Part shown: piece by piece, positions 5,758 through 8,253 of the stretch
Layout of the letters: each line of letters opens with the position of its first letter
How positions within the stretch are numbered: the stretch's first letter is position 1
Assembly: GCA_007119095.1 (NCBI GenBank)
Contig: SKQI01000011.1
Coordinates: 1-8,253 of the forward strand
DNA: 8,253 nt
Direction of reading: 5' to 3'
Source: Wenzhouxiangella sp.
GTDB lineage: Bacteria > Pseudomonadota > Gammaproteobacteria > Xanthomonadales > Wenzhouxiangellaceae
The notes under the pieces: model-generated
The model's input: only the letters and a program-made list of their open reading frames with translations
Told to the model about the DNA's origin: nothing
The model's database searches: none
Made by a program: the position numbers and the translations under genes

Positions 5758-7668
5758 ATGGATTCAAACCTCCTGACACCGTTGGCCTCCCAGGCCTATC
5801 AGCGTGCCCACAATCAAGCCAAAACGGCGCCCGATGCGTTCTGGTTGGACGAGGCTGGACGCATTACCTGGATTCGCAAGCCCACGGCTGGCGTCAAACG
5901 GGATGCCGATGGCGGAGATCGCTGGTTTTCCGACGGCCAGCTCAACACGTCCTGGCTGGCCCTGGATGCTCAGGTTGAAGCTGGTCGCGGTGAGCAGGTA
6001 GCACTGATTTATGACTCTCCGGTCACCGATCGTATTCAGCGCTTCACTTATGCAGAACTGACTGAGCAGGTGGCGCGCACGGCCGGCGCTCTGGCCGAGC
6101 TGGGTGTTACCAAGGGCGACCGCGTGGTGCTCTACATGCCGATGGTGCCCGAGGCGGTCATCGGCATGCTTGCCTGCGCTCGGCTTGGTGCGATCCATTC
6201 GGTGGTCTTTGGCGGCTTTGCCGCCCGCGAACTGGCGATTCGCATCGATGATGCCAAGCCGCGCGTTGTGTTGTCGGCATCCTGCGGCATCGAAGTCGAT
6301 CGTGTCATCCCCTACAAGCCCCTGCTTGATTCGGCACTTGAACAGGCGACTCATCAGCCGGAAGCCACCCTGATTCTGCAGCGGCAACAAGTCGAGGCAG
6401 TACTGCAAGCCGGACGAGATCACGACTGGCATGAACGGGTGGCTGCTGCTCAGCCAGTCGATCCGGTGCCGGTTCAGGCAACCGATCCGCTCTACATCCT
6501 CTACACCTCGGGCACCACCGGCAAGCCCAAGGGCGTGGTTCGTGACAACGGTGGCCACGCCGTGGCCATGCACTACAGCATGGATGTGGTGTATGGCATG
6601 AAGCCAGGCGAAGTGTTCTGGGCGGCCTCGGACGTGGGTTGGGTGGTCGGTCACTCCTACATCGTTTATGCGCCGCTGATCTATGGCTGTACCACGGTGC
6701 TGTATGAAGGCAAGCCGGTGCGAACGCCCGATGCTGGCGCCTTCTGGCGTGTAATTGAAGCACACAAGGTCAATGCCCTGTTCACCGCACCTACAGCGTT
6801 TCGGGCGATCCGCAAGGAAGATCCGGAAGGGGCAATGCTTGCCCGCTATGATATCAGCTCCCTCAAGCGCCTGTTTCTGGCCGGAGAACGTCTGGACCCA
6901 CCCACCTACCAATGGCTGAAGGATCTCACCGGTCTGCCCGTGCTGGATCACTGGTGGCAGACTGAGACCGGCTGGGCGATTGCCTGCAACCCCGTCGGCC
7001 TGGAAACCATGGCCGAGAAGCCCGGGTCGGCGACCGCCCCGACGCCGGGCTTCCAGGTCGACATCCTCGACTTGAACGGCCAGGTCTGCGGGTCTTCCGT
7101 CGAAGGCGCTGTCTGTATTCGCAGGCCCCTGCCGCCGGGCTGCCTGGCGGGGATCTGGAACGATCCCGATCGCTTCCATCAGTCCTATTTCGCCAGCTAC
7201 GACGGTCATTACCTGACCGGTGACGGTGGCTATATCGATGATGACGGCTACCTGTTCATCATGGGCCGTACCGACGATGTCATCAATGTCGCCGGGCATC
7301 GCCTGTCGACCGGTGAAATGGAAGAAATCGTCGCCAGCCACCCACAGGTGGCCGAATGCGCGGTCTTCGGTGTCGACGATCAGCTCAAGGGACAGCTGCC
7401 GCTCGGACTCGTGGTGCTGAAAGACGGATGCAGCCAGGCCCCGGATGACATCGTCAGAGAATTAGTGGGCATGGTCCGAGAGCAGGTCGGGGCGGTGGCC
7501 TGCTTCCGTCGCGCGGTGATCGTCAAGCGCCTGCCCAAAACCCGGTCGGGCAAAATCCTGCGCCGGGTTCTGCGTCAGATTGCCAATGGCGAGGCATATG
7601 CCGTGCCCTCGACAATAGACGACCCGATCATTCTCGAGGAGATTGGCGAGCGGCTGGCCACAGCATGA
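5758..7668 (+). CDS. prpE: Propionyl-CoA synthetase PrpE (AMP-forming acyl-CoA synthetase)
   Basis: A cytoplasmic ligase that activates propionate with ATP and CoA through a propionyl-adenylate. It belongs to the ANL adenylate-forming superfamily. The product is 636 aa (E. coli PrpE is 628) and resembles E. coli PrpE along its whole length. Visible motifs are the P-loop YTSGTTGKPKG at 249-259, SDVGWVVGHSY at 291-301, WQTETGW at 400-406, the hinge region with TGD at 487-489, GRTDDVINVAGHR at 503-515, and KTRSGKILRR at 594-603 with the adenylation lysine at 599. LAGERLD occupies the place where acetyl-CoA synthetase has VGEP, putting Ala where acetate enzymes carry the pocket Val. That suits a larger acyl group and favours PrpE over Acs, although some acetate activity is possible. 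I chose the ATG at 5758; an in-frame TTG at 5731 would add nine residues. No clear Shine-Dalgarno site is visible. None of the methylcitrate-cycle genes prpB, prpC or prpD is in the window. Confidence 0.93.
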   Translation: MDSNLLTPLASQAYQRAHNQAKTAPDAFWLDEAGRITWIRKPTAGVKRDADGGDRWFSDGQLNTSWLALDAQVEAGRGEQVALIYDSPVTDRIQRFTYAELTEQVARTAGALAELGVTKGDRVVLYMPMVPEAVIGMLACARLGAIHSVVFGGFAARELAIRIDDAKPRVVLSASCGIEVDRVIPYKPLLDSALEQATHQPEATLILQRQQVEAVLQAGRDHDWHERVAAAQPVDPVPVQATDPLYILYTSGTTGKPKGVVRDNGGHAVAMHYSMDVVYGMKPGEVFWAASDVGWVVGHSYIVYAPLIYGCTTVLYEGKPVRTPDAGAFWRVIEAHKVNALFTAPTAFRAIRKEDPEGAMLARYDISSLKRLFLAGERLDPPTYQWLKDLTGLPVLDHWWQTETGWAIACNPVGLETMAEKPGSATAPTPGFQVDILDLNGQVCGSSVEGAVCIRRPLPPGCLAGIWNDPDRFHQSYFASYDGHYLTGDGGYIDDDGYLFIMGRTDDVINVAGHRLSTGEMEEIVASHPQVAECAVFGVDDQLKGQLPLGLVVLKDGCSQAPDDIVRELVGMVREQVGAVACFRRAVIVKRLPKTRSGKILRRVLRQIANGEAYAVPSTIDDPIILEEIGERLATA

Positions 7669-7699
7669 ACAACTGGGTAATGTATTTTTCGGGCTTCAG

Positions 7700-7708
7700 T
7701 GCTAGCAT
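7700..7708 (+). promoter_or_regulatory. Possible extended -10 promoter for the secreted-protein gene
   Basis: TGCTAGCAT reads as an extended -10 element: TGN directly before TAGCAT, which matches TATAAT at four of six positions. It lies about 40 bp upstream of the ATG at 7750, in the 81-bp gap after prpE. No convincing -35 hexamer is present, as is common with extended -10 promoters. This is a resemblance-based call. Confidence 0.35.
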
Positions 7709-7739
7709 GCCCGCAAACCAACGTTACTTGATACCAGCC

Positions 7740-7745
7740 GGGAGG
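7740..7745 (+). promoter_or_regulatory. Strong Shine-Dalgarno site GGGAGG
   Basis: GGGAGG ends four bases before the ATG at 7750. It is the clearest ribosome-binding site in the window and fixes the start of the truncated gene at the right edge. Confidence 0.75.
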
Positions 7746-7749
7746 CACC

Positions 7750-8253
7750 ATGCAGGATCGTCGATTGATTGGGTATTCCATCGCCGCCAGCGCAATGGCA
7801 GCAGGCAGCGCCGGGGCCGAAATTCAGAACGTGGGCACCTTCATTATCGAAGGCAGCACCGGCAACCCGGCATTCTCCAGTTTTGGCGGCAGCATAGATC
7901 TGAATGGCAACGGCAGCGATAACTTCTCGGTCTTCGGTTACATAGATTTTGGGCAGGATAGTGGTTACGTGGCCATTTCGCCCAGGCCCGATAACTACGT
8001 TGTCAATGAGTCGGTTGCTGGCGGGTACCTGGTTTCAAGTTTCAGCCCCGGCGATGTGATCGACAGTGATCTGACGTTTGGTGCTTATTCGCATTTGTTC
8101 GTTCGCGATTGGTCCAGTTTTGAACAGGACTACGAAGCCTTCCTGAATCAGCGCGGTTTTTTCGGCTTTGCCATACCAGGCGCAGACGAAGGCATTGATT
8201 TCGCCTGCGTGGATATTCAGGTGAATCTGAAGGGTAGTGTCTTTTCGGCCGAA
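7750..8253 (+). CDS. Predicted secreted protein of unknown function, 3' end missing
   Basis: A frame of 168 codons runs from an ATG with a strong Shine-Dalgarno site to the last base of the window without a stop, so the protein is incomplete. The N-terminus MQDRRLIGYSIAASAM is a classic signal peptide: three charged residues, then a small-residue-rich hydrophobic stretch ending SAGA, with likely cleavage after residue 23. The mature part is rich in Gly, Ser, Asp, Phe and Tyr and poor in Lys, as in exported beta-rich proteins. Residues 50-57 (DLNGNGSD) resemble a DxNxNGxxD calcium-binding loop like those in FG-GAP or dockerin repeats. A segment near 135-160 (RGFFGFAIPG...DIQVNL) recalls repeat-free exported proteins that end in a sorting signal such as PEP-CTERM, but the end is outside the window. 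I do not recognise the family. It lies 81 bp downstream of prpE, with its own likely promoter, so it is probably unrelated to propionate use. Coding status is well supported; function is unknown. Confidence 0.8.
   Translation, partial: MQDRRLIGYSIAASAMAAGSAGAEIQNVGTFIIEGSTGNPAFSSFGGSIDLNGNGSDNFSVFGYIDFGQDSGYVAISPRPDNYVVNESVAGGYLVSSFSPGDVIDSDLTFGAYSHLFVRDWSSFEQDYEAFLNQRGFFGFAIPGADEGIDFACVDIQVNLKGSVFSAE

Noticed and set aside
5764..7341. A 525-codon open frame on the minus strand opposite prpE
   Set aside because: It mirrors the prpE frame almost exactly, has no recognisable domain or start signal, and arises because GC-rich codon use in prpE avoids antisense stop codons.

Overview
The window is an ordinary-looking chromosomal segment of moderately high GC. 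It most likely comes from a gammaproteobacterium, perhaps near the Xanthomonadales/Chromatiales (for example Wenzhouxiangella-like bacteria). This placement is an inference from protein character, not a database result. It holds five protein-coding genes. One of them, at the right edge, is cut off by the end of the window. I see no rRNA, tRNA, CRISPR array, insertion sequence or phage gene.

Left part (1-940): uppP (undecaprenyl-diphosphatase, cell-wall lipid carrier recycling) lies on the minus strand. Short tandem heptamer arrays of one shared consensus, CCYTGAA, flank it on both sides in the same orientation. The roughly 100-bp divergent gap between uppP and the next gene also holds a perfect 10-bp inverted repeat (arms 845-854 and 892-901).

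Middle part (941-5679): on the plus strand, a HI0933/YhiN-type FAD-dependent oxidoreductase is followed after 131 bp by a large membrane-bound diguanylate cyclase. The cyclase carries a signal peptide, 14 propeller strand repeats (two seven-bladed propellers), a Y_Y_Y domain, one transmembrane helix, a GAF domain and a GGDEF domain with an intact GGEEF motif. It appears to sense something in the periplasm and to make cyclic di-GMP inside the cell.

Right part (5680-8253): a propionyl-CoA synthetase gene (prpE) is followed by the start of a secreted protein gene. That gene has a strong Shine-Dalgarno site, a signal peptide and a calcium-loop-like motif, and it stays open to the last base.

The genes do not form one pathway. 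uppP is transcribed away from the rest. The four plus-strand genes are separated by gaps of about 80-130 bp and could each have their own promoter. I found no convincing new multi-gene system. The most unusual features are the paired heptamer arrays around uppP, the inverted repeat in the divergent gap, the orphan two-propeller GAF-GGDEF sensor, and the unrecognised secreted protein at the edge.
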